Made by a program: the position numbers and the translations under genes
The notes under the pieces: model-generated
Seen by the model: only the letters and a program-made list of their open reading frames with translations
Told to the model about the DNA's origin: nothing
The model's database searches: none
Shown here: positions 36,486-44,997 of the stretch, piece after piece
How the letters are laid out: every line of letters starts with the position of its first letter
Numbering within the stretch: position 1 is the stretch's first letter
Assembly: GCA_963824805.1 (NCBI GenBank)
Contig: CAWGQZ010000029.1
Coordinates: 30,604-94,603, forward strand
Source of the DNA: DATBAT01 sp963824805
GTDB lineage: Bacteria > Acidobacteriota > Terriglobia > Terriglobales > Acidobacteriaceae
Direction of reading: 5' to 3'
Length of the DNA stretch: 64,000 bases

Positions 36486-36905
36486 CGAATCACCTACATC
36501 CAGCGGACTTGCGGCCATTTCTGTGCCGACGGGGCACTTATGCAATACAAAAAAAGAAGCACGGTCTTCTGTGCTTCCTTTATGCGCGTTTTGCACGGAT
36601 CAATCACCCCTCTGATTCATCCGCGACTCTTCCAACATAGCGTGGCGAAAAAGCTCTGCACAGTCTTGAATTCTCGTTGCACAAACCTTTGTAATACGCG
36701 CGCGACACTAGGCTTTCTACGTAAGAATTAGAGCAGAATGAATGAGAATTTCGTCCCCTAGCATGCCATGTACCTAACCGAAAATTTCATTGGACCATTC
36801 TCCAACACGAATGGGTTTGTGGACATGACTCATGGTAATAAAGCATCTCCCCGATTGTGCGAAATCGGGGCAGGCTAGAGAATCTCGTCAATGGAGATTT
36901 TCACT
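36486..36905. other. Interval without a supported gene
   Basis: Contains a minus-strand terminator-like hairpin (36548-36578) and otherwise AT-rich sequence. Short open frames on both strands have no start signals or recognisable product. The right end supplies the leader of the receiver-domain gene. Confidence 0.4.
36548..36578 (-). terminator. Intrinsic terminator oriented on the minus strand
   Basis: Read on the minus strand, GAAGCAC and GTGCTTC pair perfectly around an 8-base loop and are followed by seven T residues. Both signals are canonical. No minus-strand gene is recognised to its right, so the transcript it would end is unknown; on the plus strand the T-tract is weak. Confidence 0.55.
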
Positions 36906-37337
36906 ATGCCCGTTGTTGGGTCCTACCCTGTTGCGCGTCACAACACCAGTAATTCCCGAAATCGGGTCATGATTGTCGATGATCACCCAGCCATCCGGCG
37001 AGCTTTATCTAGAGAGTTCGAGCGCGCCGGATGGGAAGTCTGCGGTGAAGCGGCAAATGGCCACGATGCGATCGCTAAAGCCGAGGAACTTTTACCTGAT
37101 GTGATCGTCCTCGACCTCGCAATGCCCGAGATGAACGGGCTCACCACCGCGCGCGTTCTCAAACGGACGTGTCCTGAGGTTCATCTGATTCTATTCACGG
37201 GTCACGGCGATCTGTTCACGATGGGAGAGGCGACGGCTGCCGGAATTTCTGCAGTCTGCTCGAAGACCGAGCCGGTTACCCATCTATTGGAAAAGGCAAA
37301 AGCCCTGGCTGGAACCCACGCCGAATTGCTGCACTGA
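36906..37337 (+). CDS. Stand-alone response-regulator receiver domain
   Basis: 143-aa single-domain CheY-like protein. RVMIVDDHPAIRRAL carries the acidic pair, VIVLDLAMPEMNG the phospho-acceptor Asp (about residue 68), LFTGHGD the switch Thr region and CSKTEP the conserved Lys. No output domain follows, so it should act by protein contact or in a phosphorelay. ATG 36906 is chosen because GGAGA lies 8 bases ahead; the upstream ATG overlaps that site. No sensor kinase is adjacent. Confidence 0.88.
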   Translation: MPVVGSYPVARHNTSNSRNRVMIVDDHPAIRRALSREFERAGWEVCGEAANGHDAIAKAEELLPDVIVLDLAMPEMNGLTTARVLKRTCPEVHLILFTGHGDLFTMGEATAAGISAVCSKTEPVTHLLEKAKALAGTHAELLH

Positions 37338-37687
37338 TCCCCCGCGCAAAGCAGTAGATCTCCCCCGACGAGTCAAAATTTCTCCCCCGATTGGCTCAAT
37401 TTCGCAAAAGTGAAAAGGTGGAACATTTTGAAGTTGGCGAAAAGGTGCGGACACCTACCGCGTGTTGACAATATGGAATTTTATTGAACGCTAGGGACGT
37501 GGTCCTAATCGAAACAGCGAACTCCTCTACCGAGTACGTTATCTCATTGGGGTCGAATTGCCAGCTCGGTAGTCTTATCCAAAAGACTGGAGCGAAGACT
37601 CAGAACCATCCCGCCGTTTCCTCCAACCCGGTTACCGGCGCTACCTACCCATCGTAAAACACAGCATTTTTTCGCTAAAATAGAAGC
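37338..37687. other. Intergenic stretch, nothing recognised
   Basis: About 350 bases with T/A-rich patches and no convincing reading frame, hairpin or repeat that I can support. Confidence 0.4.
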
Positions 37688-37891
37688 ATGAGTGAATCAG
37701 AAAAACCCTCGTGCAAATTCATACCGAACTACGTCCAGCGCATCCTTACTTCAGCGAAGTGCGCTTGCGGCGAACGGTTTGCCCCGCCGCAGAACCCCAA
37801 CCAGAGCAAAGAGATCTATTTCCGCGACCAGTACGACAAGCATCGCGCCGCACGGTACAGCCATTCGAAATCGGCCGCGGCAGGAGAATAG
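37688..37891 (+). CDS. Hypothetical small protein, 67 aa
   Basis: ATG at 37688 after AGAAG. Polar, Lys/Arg/Ser-rich, with CxC (AKCACGERF) near residue 26 and an earlier Cys, so metal binding is possible. No recognised domain. The coding case is weak and rests on amino-acid composition. Confidence 0.35.
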   Translation: MSESEKPSCKFIPNYVQRILTSAKCACGERFAPPQNPNQSKEIYFRDQYDKHRAARYSHSKSAAAGE

Positions 37892-38281
37892 TTTTCCAAG
37901 ACTCAGCTCGAAATAAAGGGGAGCCATGCAGGATCTCGCGCCTTCCTTGGGAAACTCCCTCCCCCGAAGACGATCCGTGAACTTCCGGGAAGCCTGTCCA
38001 CTCCTCAATAGGATCGCCGCGCCGCGATCGAGCGGAAACCCAAAGGCTGAGCCCGAGCAGCTCCAACGCAGATGGGAGCGTGCTTCATGAATCAAGACCC
38101 GGTATCTCAGCGTGGGTGTGGCATTCATGAACACCAATACCAGAAAGGAAGTCCCCTCAGGTAACCGCTGTATATATCCGCTAGTATGTTTCTGCTACAT
38201 TCACCTTGTTTCGCTGAGGACGCTTCCCCGTCATCGGCTGTTTTTCGCTAAAGGCATTCGTGTATTCGGGGGGGCCCATTC
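37892..38281. other. Intergenic stretch, nothing recognised
   Basis: About 390 bases between two small hypothetical genes. Short open frames occur but lack start signals and recognisable content. Confidence 0.35.
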
Positions 38282-38476
38282 ATGGCAGCGGAGAGTGACA
38301 CCCTTTTTGAACGCATACTCGATCTGACCAATCGCATACGGCTGGAAAGTGACTCGAACAGGATGATCAGACTCACCACGGAGCTCAACAAAGTATTGGT
38401 TGAGATGCTCGACCTGCAAACTCGGGAGCGGATGCGACACACCGTAGCAAAGGCAGCAAGACAGACCTCTCCCTGA
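38282..38476 (+). CDS. Hypothetical small helical protein, 64 aa
   Basis: ATG at 38282 after a G-run. Predicted to be almost wholly helical: LFERILDLTNRIRLESDSNR and then MIRLTTELNKVLVEMLDLQ have heptad-like hydrophobic spacing (short coiled coil), ending in a basic tail. No known family; perhaps a dimeric adaptor. Confidence 0.5.
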   Translation: MAAESDTLFERILDLTNRIRLESDSNRMIRLTTELNKVLVEMLDLQTRERMRHTVAKAARQTSP

Positions 38477-38843
38477 AGCGGCTTCGCTATGGAAGCTCCG
38501 CCGTGATCTGCACCGATTTTTGGCAACTGGTTACCCGGCAAAGATGCAGTCCCTTCGGCGCAATGGACACCCTTCAATCTGAAACTCAATTTCCTCGAAC
38601 GGGGCGAGCCCTGCGCCCTGGCTGTGAGAACCCCTGTCCCTAATCTTCCCGAGAATTACTTCTACGCGGTTTCATCGCAATAGCGAAAAGGGAACACGGA
38701 AGGATTGCGACTTCGCCCGACCGAAACTTTATTCAGCGGGGAAGTTGCTTGCTCTCGGGAACAGCAAAAGGAAGATCAGAGCTAAAGGGGGAGCTGGGTT
38801 AGAATTCTCCGCGAACTCGCCTCAGTAGAACGGAAAATCCTTA
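38477..38843. other. Intergenic stretch, nothing recognised
   Basis: About 370 bases without a supported reading frame or structured element. Confidence 0.35.
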
Positions 38844-39064
38844 ATGGACAACGGATGGGGAATCCCAAATATTAGTTCTATCCTCGTATTATTTTTGGTG
38901 GTGGGGATTGGTCACATTGTTAGACCCGATTGGTTCATGAAACGTTCCGGAGTCCGCAAGGGAGGCGAATTATTAGCTGATTGAATCGATTGGGATTTCA
39001 GACCGTCGGCGCCCTGTTGGCAGCGTTCGCCGTGCATGGGCTGTATCAACCTCTTATCAAATAG
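38844..39064 (+). CDS. Small two-helix membrane protein (one frameshift)
   Basis: From ATG 38844: a first TM helix (SSILVLFLVVGIGHIV), then RPDWFMKRSGVRKGGELLAD and a stop. Adding one G at the single G of GATTGAATCG (about 38983) makes the reading pass into WNRLGFQTVGALLAAFAVHG, a second TM helix, ending at 39064 (about 73 aa). The restored protein has a coherent two-TM shape with a basic loop. I infer a base lost from a GG pair. Function unknown. Confidence 0.55.
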
Positions 39065-39400
39065 AGAAAATAATTCGTTTCTTCAACGAAGGGACAATGA
39101 CGGGGGTAAATTGGGTGGTGTCATCCGTCTAGTTAATTCATTCGCCCGCGCGGAGAATCCGAATGGTGCCGCGCCGTCCCCTCCGCCTGATAGAGAAAAG
39201 CCGCCTTTCTTTGTCGATCCGGTCCGGCGTCAACGCTACCGCGTCCGAGATCCGAAGTCCTGAATAGTCCAGGAACTACATAAGCCCACGCACTTTGTAA
39301 TGAACGCGGACGTAGGGGGTCCATATGGCCCGAGTGCGGGACACCACGGGTGTAGGTCGAAACAAACAAACCAAACTATTGATTTTCAACAACTTAATAT
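39065..39400. other. Intergenic stretch left of tRNA-Ser
   Basis: About 336 bases downstream (3' side) of the minus-strand tRNA gene. No supported reading frame; a weak plus-strand frame at 39036-39263 lacks start signals. Confidence 0.35.
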
Positions 39401-39489
<89 letters not shown>

Positions 39490-39548
39490 GCATTTCAGAA
39501 TCAGTCACTTTCCGGGAAGTGCTACTGACTCTGTACCTTGATTGTCCC

Positions 39549-40235
39549 TCAAAGCAAACATCGCCATAGCTGCGCCATCTGATCTTTCGCTGCTAACTTC
39601 GTTGCCAGACCACGGCGCCCCGCATACTAGCCCTTCCACGATAGACCACGCGCTTTGAGAACTGGGCGAATGGTTCTACGCGACAGGCCACCAAGATCCA
39701 GCGGGCGCAATAATGAGTTTACAAGCACGTACTGCATTTCGGAAGCGGTTTGCGTGGCCTTAAACTTTTGAAGCATCGAACGCAACGGTTCTGACGGCGG
39801 AATAGTTCTTTGACTCCCTTTCGTCTTGCATGGCGCCGCGAGCCCTTTCCAAACGGAGCGAGTGAGCGCGATTGAACTCCAATCATTGCTGATGTCGCCC
39901 CACTGCAAGCCGGAGATTTCCGCTGTACGCATTCCGCCGAAGTAACCCAGAGCGATAGCTAGCTGCGCGTCCAGGTGCCCTTCCAGCGCTCGGAGTATAG
40001 AAACAATCTCGGTCAACGAGTAGTGCTCCGTCGGTCTCAATGGGTTTGTTTCCTCTCGGCGTTTCGCATCGCGGATTGGATTTACATCCAAGCGCCCTTC
40101 TCCTACGGCGTGAGCAAAAATACCGGACATCAAAGCACGCACATGCATGAGACTGTTCGCTGCCATGGTCGGAGCGAGCGAATCTAGAAAACGGACGGCG
40201 TGATAGGGGCGATAGTCGCTCATTGGTGAGTACAA
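39549..40235 (-). pseudogene. int: Tyrosine recombinase (integrase), broken
   Basis: The core-binding helices (MHVRALMSGIFAHAVGEGRLDVNPI) and catalytic first Arg (GYFGGMRTAEISGLQWGD) are clear. The frame meets TAG after RGLSWKG, where integrases usually read on into a YHAFRR-like block; past the TAG the same frame gives YAGRRGLATKL, the second Arg region, and stops at 39549. The catalytic His and terminal Tyr are missing. The N-terminus is also short (TTG start at 40235). It cannot be active in this form. Confidence 0.8.
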
Positions 40236-40245
40236 GACCGTCGCT

Positions 40246-40905
40246 GTGGAGGGCTACGAATACGACGGCCCGGTCGCAGAGTGCAAGGGCGATAAGACGC
40301 TACAGGCCGGCGAGCAGCAATTGGGCTTAAACACCCAGTTTTATGAATATGCTCCAGCAGCAATTTGGCCAATAGTCCAGCGTTCTGAATTTCTTGAAGG
40401 ACAAGCTACAGAACGTTATCCAGAACCCGCAAGGCTACAGTCCTGAGGCCATGACCGCGCTACGCAGCGGAGCCACCGAAGGAACTGCTAGGAGCTACGC
40501 TCAGGCACAGCAAGCCACGCATGCAGCAGAGGCGGCCCGCGGAGGCAGCCAATTGCCGTCAGGCGTCAACGCGCAGATTGACGCTGAGAATGCAAACCAA
40601 GCCGCTGCCGCTAATGCTGCCAGTCAACAGCAGATCACGCTCGCCAATGCGCAGCAAAAACACAGAACTATTGGCAAGCCATCGGCGCCCTTTCGGGTAA
40701 CGCCCAAAGCTATTCGCCACAGTCTTTCACGGGCGCCGTAAATGGCGGGGCCGGAGCATTGGCAGGATTAGGAAGCGCCTACAACCAGAGCAAACAGGGC
40801 GGATTCTGGAACGCATTCAAAACGTCGTTAGGCTCTGGGCTGGGGAGCGTCCTATCTGGTGGAGTTAATAAGGGCCTGAGTGACCAGAACGTACCCGGTT
40901 TCTAG
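40246..40905 (+). pseudogene. Phage structural protein, broken
   Basis: Coherent Gln/Ala-rich protein split over frames: GEQQLGLNTQFYEY (first frame), MLQQQFGQ from 40349 then TAG at 40373, SSVLNFLKDKLQNVIQNPQG and SGATEGTARSYAQAQQATHA in the same frame, then NYWQAIGALSGNAQSYSPQ and AYNQSKQGGFWNAFKTSLG in another frame from about 40670, ending 40905. The Gln/Ala-rich linker and FYN/ALSG patterns resemble small tail or internal virion proteins of acidobacterial phages. At least two frame changes and one stop make it a pseudogene. Confidence 0.55.
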
Positions 40906-41127
40906 CTATCCCAGAGCTTCGTCATTAGCAGCGAGAATGCCGCCAATAGAGCCGTGGTGATAGCAAAAACTACTAGGAATTGCATAGCCACATTCTAGAA
41001 CGAAAGTGCACCAACCACACGCGTCTAGGTCGTTTCGCAGCCAACCCGACGTGGTACAGGTAATCCGTTACGTCACTAGCACGAGGGAGCCAGGCCCAGC
41101 CCTCACAGCGCAAAGGAGCGCAACCCA

Positions 41128-41235
41128 ATGACAACCAGCTTGCTTTTATCCATAGCTTTACTCCTCCTCATCGTATCCATCGCATCACTCCTCCTTCTCG
41201 CCTTTAGCTGGATATTTGGTGGCGCGGTTCTATAG
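41128..41235 (+). CDS. Small hydrophobic protein (35 aa) in the element
   Basis: ATG at 41128 with AAGGAG 9 bases upstream. The whole peptide is one long hydrophobic stretch (LLLSIALLLLIVSIASLLLL) ending AFSWIFGGAVL. It could be a holin-like peptide, a TM anchor, or the N-terminal half of the helical protein that overlaps it, if one base has been lost or gained near 41216. Confidence 0.5.
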   Translation: MTTSLLLSIALLLLIVSIASLLLLAFSWIFGGAVL

Positions 41236-41467
41236 CCGTGAGCTAGTAAAAAAAGAAGTGGTAGCCGTTAAAGCTGCCTTCGCTGACTCCGTCGCCACCG
41301 TGAGCCAACACGCCACAGAAGTAATAGCGGCCGCCGTCCGCGTAGGCAAAGACGCTCAGCGCGTGAGCCAAGAAGTAATCGGAATAAAGCAACATTCTGT
41401 GGATGTCCTAAGCCAGATCGAACACGCTCGCGCGACACCAGGTCATCGAACAGTTCCAACCCGATAA
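41219..41467 (+). CDS. Helical (coiled-coil-like) protein overlapping the hydrophobic peptide
   Basis: About 82 aa, rich in Ala, Val, Gln and Glu: RELVKKEVVAVKAAFADSV and VGKDAQRVSQEVIGIKQHSV suggest a long amphipathic helix. GTG start at 41219 lies within the preceding gene. Together the two look like a membrane-anchored helical protein split by a frameshift, or an overlapping phage lysis pair. No homologue recognised. Confidence 0.45.
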   Translation: MARFYSRELVKKEVVAVKAAFADSVATVSQHATEVIAAAVRVGKDAQRVSQEVIGIKQHSVDVLSQIEHARATPGHRTVPTR

Positions 41468-41587
41468 CGCAAATCCAAGGAGATAAACTCTGGGAATGCA
41501 ATTAATGCAGTCAGGCGGAGGTTCGCCTATGGTATACACCGCAGCTGGATGGCCGAATCTGCTCGGCTTCAGCTTCTTTCGCCTGGT

Positions 41588-41905
41588 TCAATTCGGCGGG
41601 TCGTCGCTACTTATCTCCTTGCACGCTTGGCTTTTTATGTCTGGATCACCCCATGATTTTTGATCGGCTAGGGCAATGCAGGATTCTCCAGTAGTCGTAT
41701 CGAGACGCCACATCCGACTACCCGTCGACTTGAACTCGTAATGATGAACTGGTTTGTGTTCAAGGGCGGAGATGCGAGCTTTTAAATCGTTAATCTCTTT
41801 TGCCTGCAAGTCAGCCTGAGACGGAGTGGACGCATTTACCGAATTCTCATCGCAAGCGACAAGGACAAAGCAGAACGTCAGTACTAGAACCAGAACAGGT
41901 TTCAT
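41588..41905 (-). CDS. Small lipoprotein in the element
   Basis: ATG at 41905 begins a lipoprotein signal (MKPVLVLVLTFCFVLVAC) with lipobox LVAC; a helical segment (QAKEINDLKARISALEHK) and a C-terminal half with two Cys follow, about 105 aa. The first in-frame start (41932) adds a non-typical extension. Function unknown; phage moron or host-surface cargo is possible. Confidence 0.5.
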   Translation of the reverse strand: MKPVLVLVLTFCFVLVACDENSVNASTPSQADLQAKEINDLKARISALEHKPVHHYEFKSTGSRMWRLDTTTGESCIALADQKSWGDPDIKSQACKEISSDDPPN

Positions 41906-41919
41906 TGAGGCCGAGCAAG

Positions 41920-42249
41920 TTAATACCGCCAAATAACCCCGTCAATCGCCAATTTTGGCCACGAAACAAAATCGAAGCAGTCCCGAATCAAGACACAAAA
42001 GGCAAATACATTTTCTGGCCATTGAGCCTTCATGCGGCCCACTTCTCCAGCCCACTCAGCAACGGCCATACACTCCGGTAAAGAACTGCACGATTGAAAC
42101 TGCCGATTACATTGCTTAACCATCAATGCAAACTCAGGCATAAACCTCCTGTTAGCCTGGGGGCAGGCTACGTTATCTTGAATGCTATGAACACGGTAGG
42201 TGCGGCCTTCAGGCCGGACTCGAAAATCGAATCCCTTGCGTGCAAGCAT
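41920..42249 (-). CDS. Hypothetical protein, 109 aa, in the element
   Basis: Starts at ATG 42249 with a weak ribosome-binding site; ends 14 bases before the lipoprotein start, same strand. Six Cys are spread over the chain (NVACPQANR, QCNRQFQSC, SLPECMAVAEW). The C-terminal half is moderately hydrophobic. No family recognised; the coding case is modest. Confidence 0.35.
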   Translation of the reverse strand: MLARKGFDFRVRPEGRTYRVHSIQDNVACPQANRRFMPEFALMVKQCNRQFQSCSSLPECMAVAEWAGEVGRMKAQWPENVFAFCVLIRDCFDFVSWPKLAIDGVIWRY

Positions 42250-42698
42250 AGTTTCTTACGAAAAGCGGGCTTAGCCCACGCTAGTTCGATAACATTGGCC
42301 TGATCTTTACCGGTTGTTTTTTGAAACCTGATCACGCTGAATACTCGGCTGATTTTGAATTCTCCTAATAGGTTGCGAACGTTAATTCTGTAGGGGACCG
42401 ATGGCCGCAACCGTTTGTGAGAGAATCCACCAAGCGGAATGCGATGCCTAGTACATTGCATCTTCGTTAGGTTCGGTAGGTCGACTCCAACAGCTTACCG
42501 AACCGCTTACAGGGACGACTATAGCGGCGCCAGCCTCACGCTGCAATGGCACATTCGTACATACAACCAGCACGAATGGACGTTAACTAAAAAAATAAAT
42601 CACGATTGCGCGCAAGATAGTGAGCAGAATAATGCGCACGATATCCCGCAAGATTCATACGTGGTACGATTCCGTGACTTGCCGAGGGGGGTGTTCGG
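42250..42698. other. Interval without a supported gene
   Basis: Frames of 80-90 codons on each strand overlap one another and have unlikely composition and no start signals. Nothing else recognised. Confidence 0.35.
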
Positions 42699-42782
42699 AT
42701 GACGGTTGCAGCTGTTATCGAAATCGTGGTGGTACTTGTGGTAATTATTGCGGCTGTTCGTTTCTTCACCAAGCGGGCCTGA
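42699..42782 (+). CDS. Tiny single-TM protein (27 aa)
   Basis: ATG at 42699 with a GAGGGGGG ribosome-binding site 7 bases ahead. The peptide is one hydrophobic helix (VIEIVVVLVVIIAAV) ended by RFFTKRA, with a clear inside-positive tail. This I-E-I-V...RFF-KR pattern is one I have seen in tiny acidobacterial proteins. Function unknown. Confidence 0.45.
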   Translation: MTVAAVIEIVVVLVVIIAAVRFFTKRA

Positions 42783-42931
42783 TAGGCCGCGATTGAAGAG
42801 TCCGCCTGTCCCTTATGGCGTCTCTCGTTTGTCCCTTGATGTGGCCCTAGTGTGTCCAAAAGACGGCAAAAGAGACTAAGAGACGCAGATTAAAGCGTTG
42901 ATTGCACAGGAGAGCGGCGGTCCCGCGAGTA

Positions 42932-42972
42932 TTTCAAGACCGCCTGTTTCAACCGCTCACACATCCCTCCGC
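42932..42972. repeat. Right attachment repeat (attR), 41 bp
   Basis: Exact copy of 39451-39491. By the geometry, this is the original 5' half of the chromosomal tRNA-Ser, now cut off from its 3' half. A 12-bp perfect palindrome AGCAGGCCTGCT follows directly at 42975-42986. Confidence 0.85.
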
Positions 42973-43040
42973 GGAGCAGGCCTGCTTCGTGCTGATTTAT
43001 CATCGCATAAAGGCTTGAATGGCGGGTAGGGCGATCTGCC

Positions 43041-43769
43041 TCAGTCGTAGCAGTGTGGCGCTTTGGTGAGCGTCTTCCATTGGGCTCCGTCGTGTCCGAA
43101 AACAGTGAGAGGCACCTTCTCACGCTGGACTACGTCGAGAAGTTTTTGCGTGCTGGCACGCAGTTCCTCTTCGTTGTCATCGATAGGCCATGCTTTGCGG
43201 TCGGTGGTGAACAGTCGTTTCATCACAACGGCATCGATCGCCAGCAACACTGGACCAGATCGCGGCAACTGCACGAGAACGGATTGATGACCAGGGGCGT
43301 GTCCGCTGGTTTCGATCAGCCTTACGCCGGGCACCAGTTCAAAATCACCGTCAATCAACTTGTACCTAAGTGCTGGATCGTCCCAATGAGAACGGGCAGC
43401 TGTGTAGCGCGCGTTTCCTCCCTTTGCCAACTCATAATGGCGGCGCTGAACCACAAATTCGGCTTTCTTGAATGAGTCGTGATAGCCGGCGTGGTCTACA
43501 TCGAAATGAGTGCAAACCACCGTATTGATGTCGTCAGTCGATAGCTTCAGGTCCGCTAGGTGCTCCAATACATTCTTTTCGTTTTGTGGCGGAGGCGCTT
43601 GCGAAGGTGCTGGCACGTCCGCGGGGAATCCGCTGTCGACTAGGATTCGTTGCCCATCGTTCATCTCGATCAGATAGCTCGGGGTGACCATCTCCAATAC
43701 GTGCCCACCCGGCAAGGGCACATCCGTGGTTGATAACTGCAGCAGGTAAAGCTTTTCTGGCGTGCTCAT
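43041..43769 (-). CDS. Metallo-beta-lactamase-fold hydrolase, AHL-lactonase-like
   Basis: 242 aa of the AttM/AiiA-like branch. Metal motifs in order: THFDVDHAG (HxDxDH, a known variant of HxHxDH, near residue 85), TSGHAPGHQS (third His) and LLAIDAV with the bridging Asp, then VFGHDGAQW (last His). Members open homoserine-lactone rings (quorum quenching) or other lactones; the substrate here is not shown. About 98 bases from the aldo/keto reductase gene on the same strand. Confidence 0.82.
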   Translation of the reverse strand: MSTPEKLYLLQLSTTDVPLPGGHVLEMVTPSYLIEMNDGQRILVDSGFPADVPAPSQAPPPQNEKNVLEHLADLKLSTDDINTVVCTHFDVDHAGYHDSFKKAEFVVQRRHYELAKGGNARYTAARSHWDDPALRYKLIDGDFELVPGVRLIETSGHAPGHQSVLVQLPRSGPVLLAIDAVVMKRLFTTDRKAWPIDDNEEELRASTQKLLDVVQREKVPLTVFGHDGAQWKTLTKAPHCYD

Positions 43770-43866
43770 TCGCTCGTATATAAGACAGGCACTAGCGGCG
43801 GCGCAAGTTGACAGGCGGTGCCTTGTCTGTATCGAGTATCTGGCCGGGCATACAGGAAGTGTCCGC

Positions 43867-44889
43867 CTATACCGGCTTGGGATTGCGAACGAACTGTCGT
43901 TGATGCCAGTAGGGGTATGGCGGCACGACCTCGCTGGCGGCGTCGAGACGAGCCACTTGCTCTTTGGTCAAGTTCCATCCAACCGCGCCGAGATTCTGGC
44001 GGAGCTGCTCTTCATTTCGGGCGCCGATGATCACGTTGGCAATCGTCGGCCTTTGCAGCAACCAGTTGAGAGCAACTTGGGGAATGCTCTTCCCCGTCTC
44101 GTGGGCCACTTCGTCGAGCGCATCAACGACCTTATAGAGGTATTCGTCAGGAACCGGCGGGCCTTGGTCCGCTGTGCCATGCAATCGGCTCACTTTGGGA
44201 AGCGGCTGTCCGCGGCGGATCTTTCCTGTCAGGCGCCCCCAGCCCAGTGGACTCCACACGATGGCGGCCACTTTCTTGTCGATAGCTAGCGGCATCAACT
44301 CCCATTCGTAGTCGCGTCCGACCAAAGAGTAGTAAACCTGGTGAGCCACGTAGCGCGACCATCCATATTTTTCTGAAACCGACAGCGACTTCATCAAATG
44401 CCACCCGGAAAAATTTGAGCATGCGATATAACGGACTTTGCCGCTCTGCACAAGCGTATCCAGTGTTTTGAGCGCTTCTTCGACTGGGGCTACCGCGTCA
44501 AACCCATGTAGATGATAGATGTCGATGTAATCGGTGTTCAGGCGGCGCAAGCTGGCCTCACAGGCTTGCAATAGATGATGGCGGGAAGAGCCCAGATCGT
44601 TGGGGCCATCTCCCATGGAAAATGTCGCTTTGGTGGAGATCAAGACTGCGTCACGGCGTCCCGCGATGGCTTTTCCGAGGATCTCTTCCGACACGCCTTT
44701 TGAATAAACGTCCGCGGTGTCGAACATATTGACCCCGGCTTCCAGACAAATATCGACCAGGCGAGTGGCCTCACTGACATCGCTGTTTCCCCACTGTTTG
44801 AAAAAATCTCCCCGGCCGCCGAAGGTACCGGTGCCAAAACTTAAGACGGGGACTCTTAATCCGGAGTAGCCCAGCTGTCGAAATTCCAT
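43867..44889 (-). CDS. Aldo/keto reductase
   Basis: 340-aa NADPH-dependent oxidoreductase with a TIM barrel. The catalytic tetrad is visible: Asp and Tyr in MFDTADVYSKG (about residues 54-64), Lys in LISTKATFS, His in YHLHGFD. C-terminal PQVALNWLLQRPTIANVIIGARN is the NADP-binding segment. The length and VRYIACSNFSGW block fit the YajO/general-stress subgroup. Substrate unknown; its neighbour may be the lactonase-like gene downstream. Confidence 0.92.
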   Translation of the reverse strand: MEFRQLGYSGLRVPVLSFGTGTFGGRGDFFKQWGNSDVSEATRLVDICLEAGVNMFDTADVYSKGVSEEILGKAIAGRRDAVLISTKATFSMGDGPNDLGSSRHHLLQACEASLRRLNTDYIDIYHLHGFDAVAPVEEALKTLDTLVQSGKVRYIACSNFSGWHLMKSLSVSEKYGWSRYVAHQVYYSLVGRDYEWELMPLAIDKKVAAIVWSPLGWGRLTGKIRRGQPLPKVSRLHGTADQGPPVPDEYLYKVVDALDEVAHETGKSIPQVALNWLLQRPTIANVIIGARNEEQLRQNLGAVGWNLTKEQVARLDAASEVVPPYPYWHQRQFVRNPKPV

Positions 44890-44997
44890 AGGCAGTAGAT
44901 GCCGGTGCCTCTGATCAGGTTTCAGTATTGACGCGGAACGGGTTTCGCCAGAACTTAGCTTGCAATCGTTCAGGTAGTCACAGAGAATACCCGGAGC

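Noticed and set aside
40902..40985. Minus-strand 27-aa hydrophobic frame
   Set aside because: It has a TM-like helix but only a weak ribosome-binding site and sits at the end of a pseudogene; not enough support.
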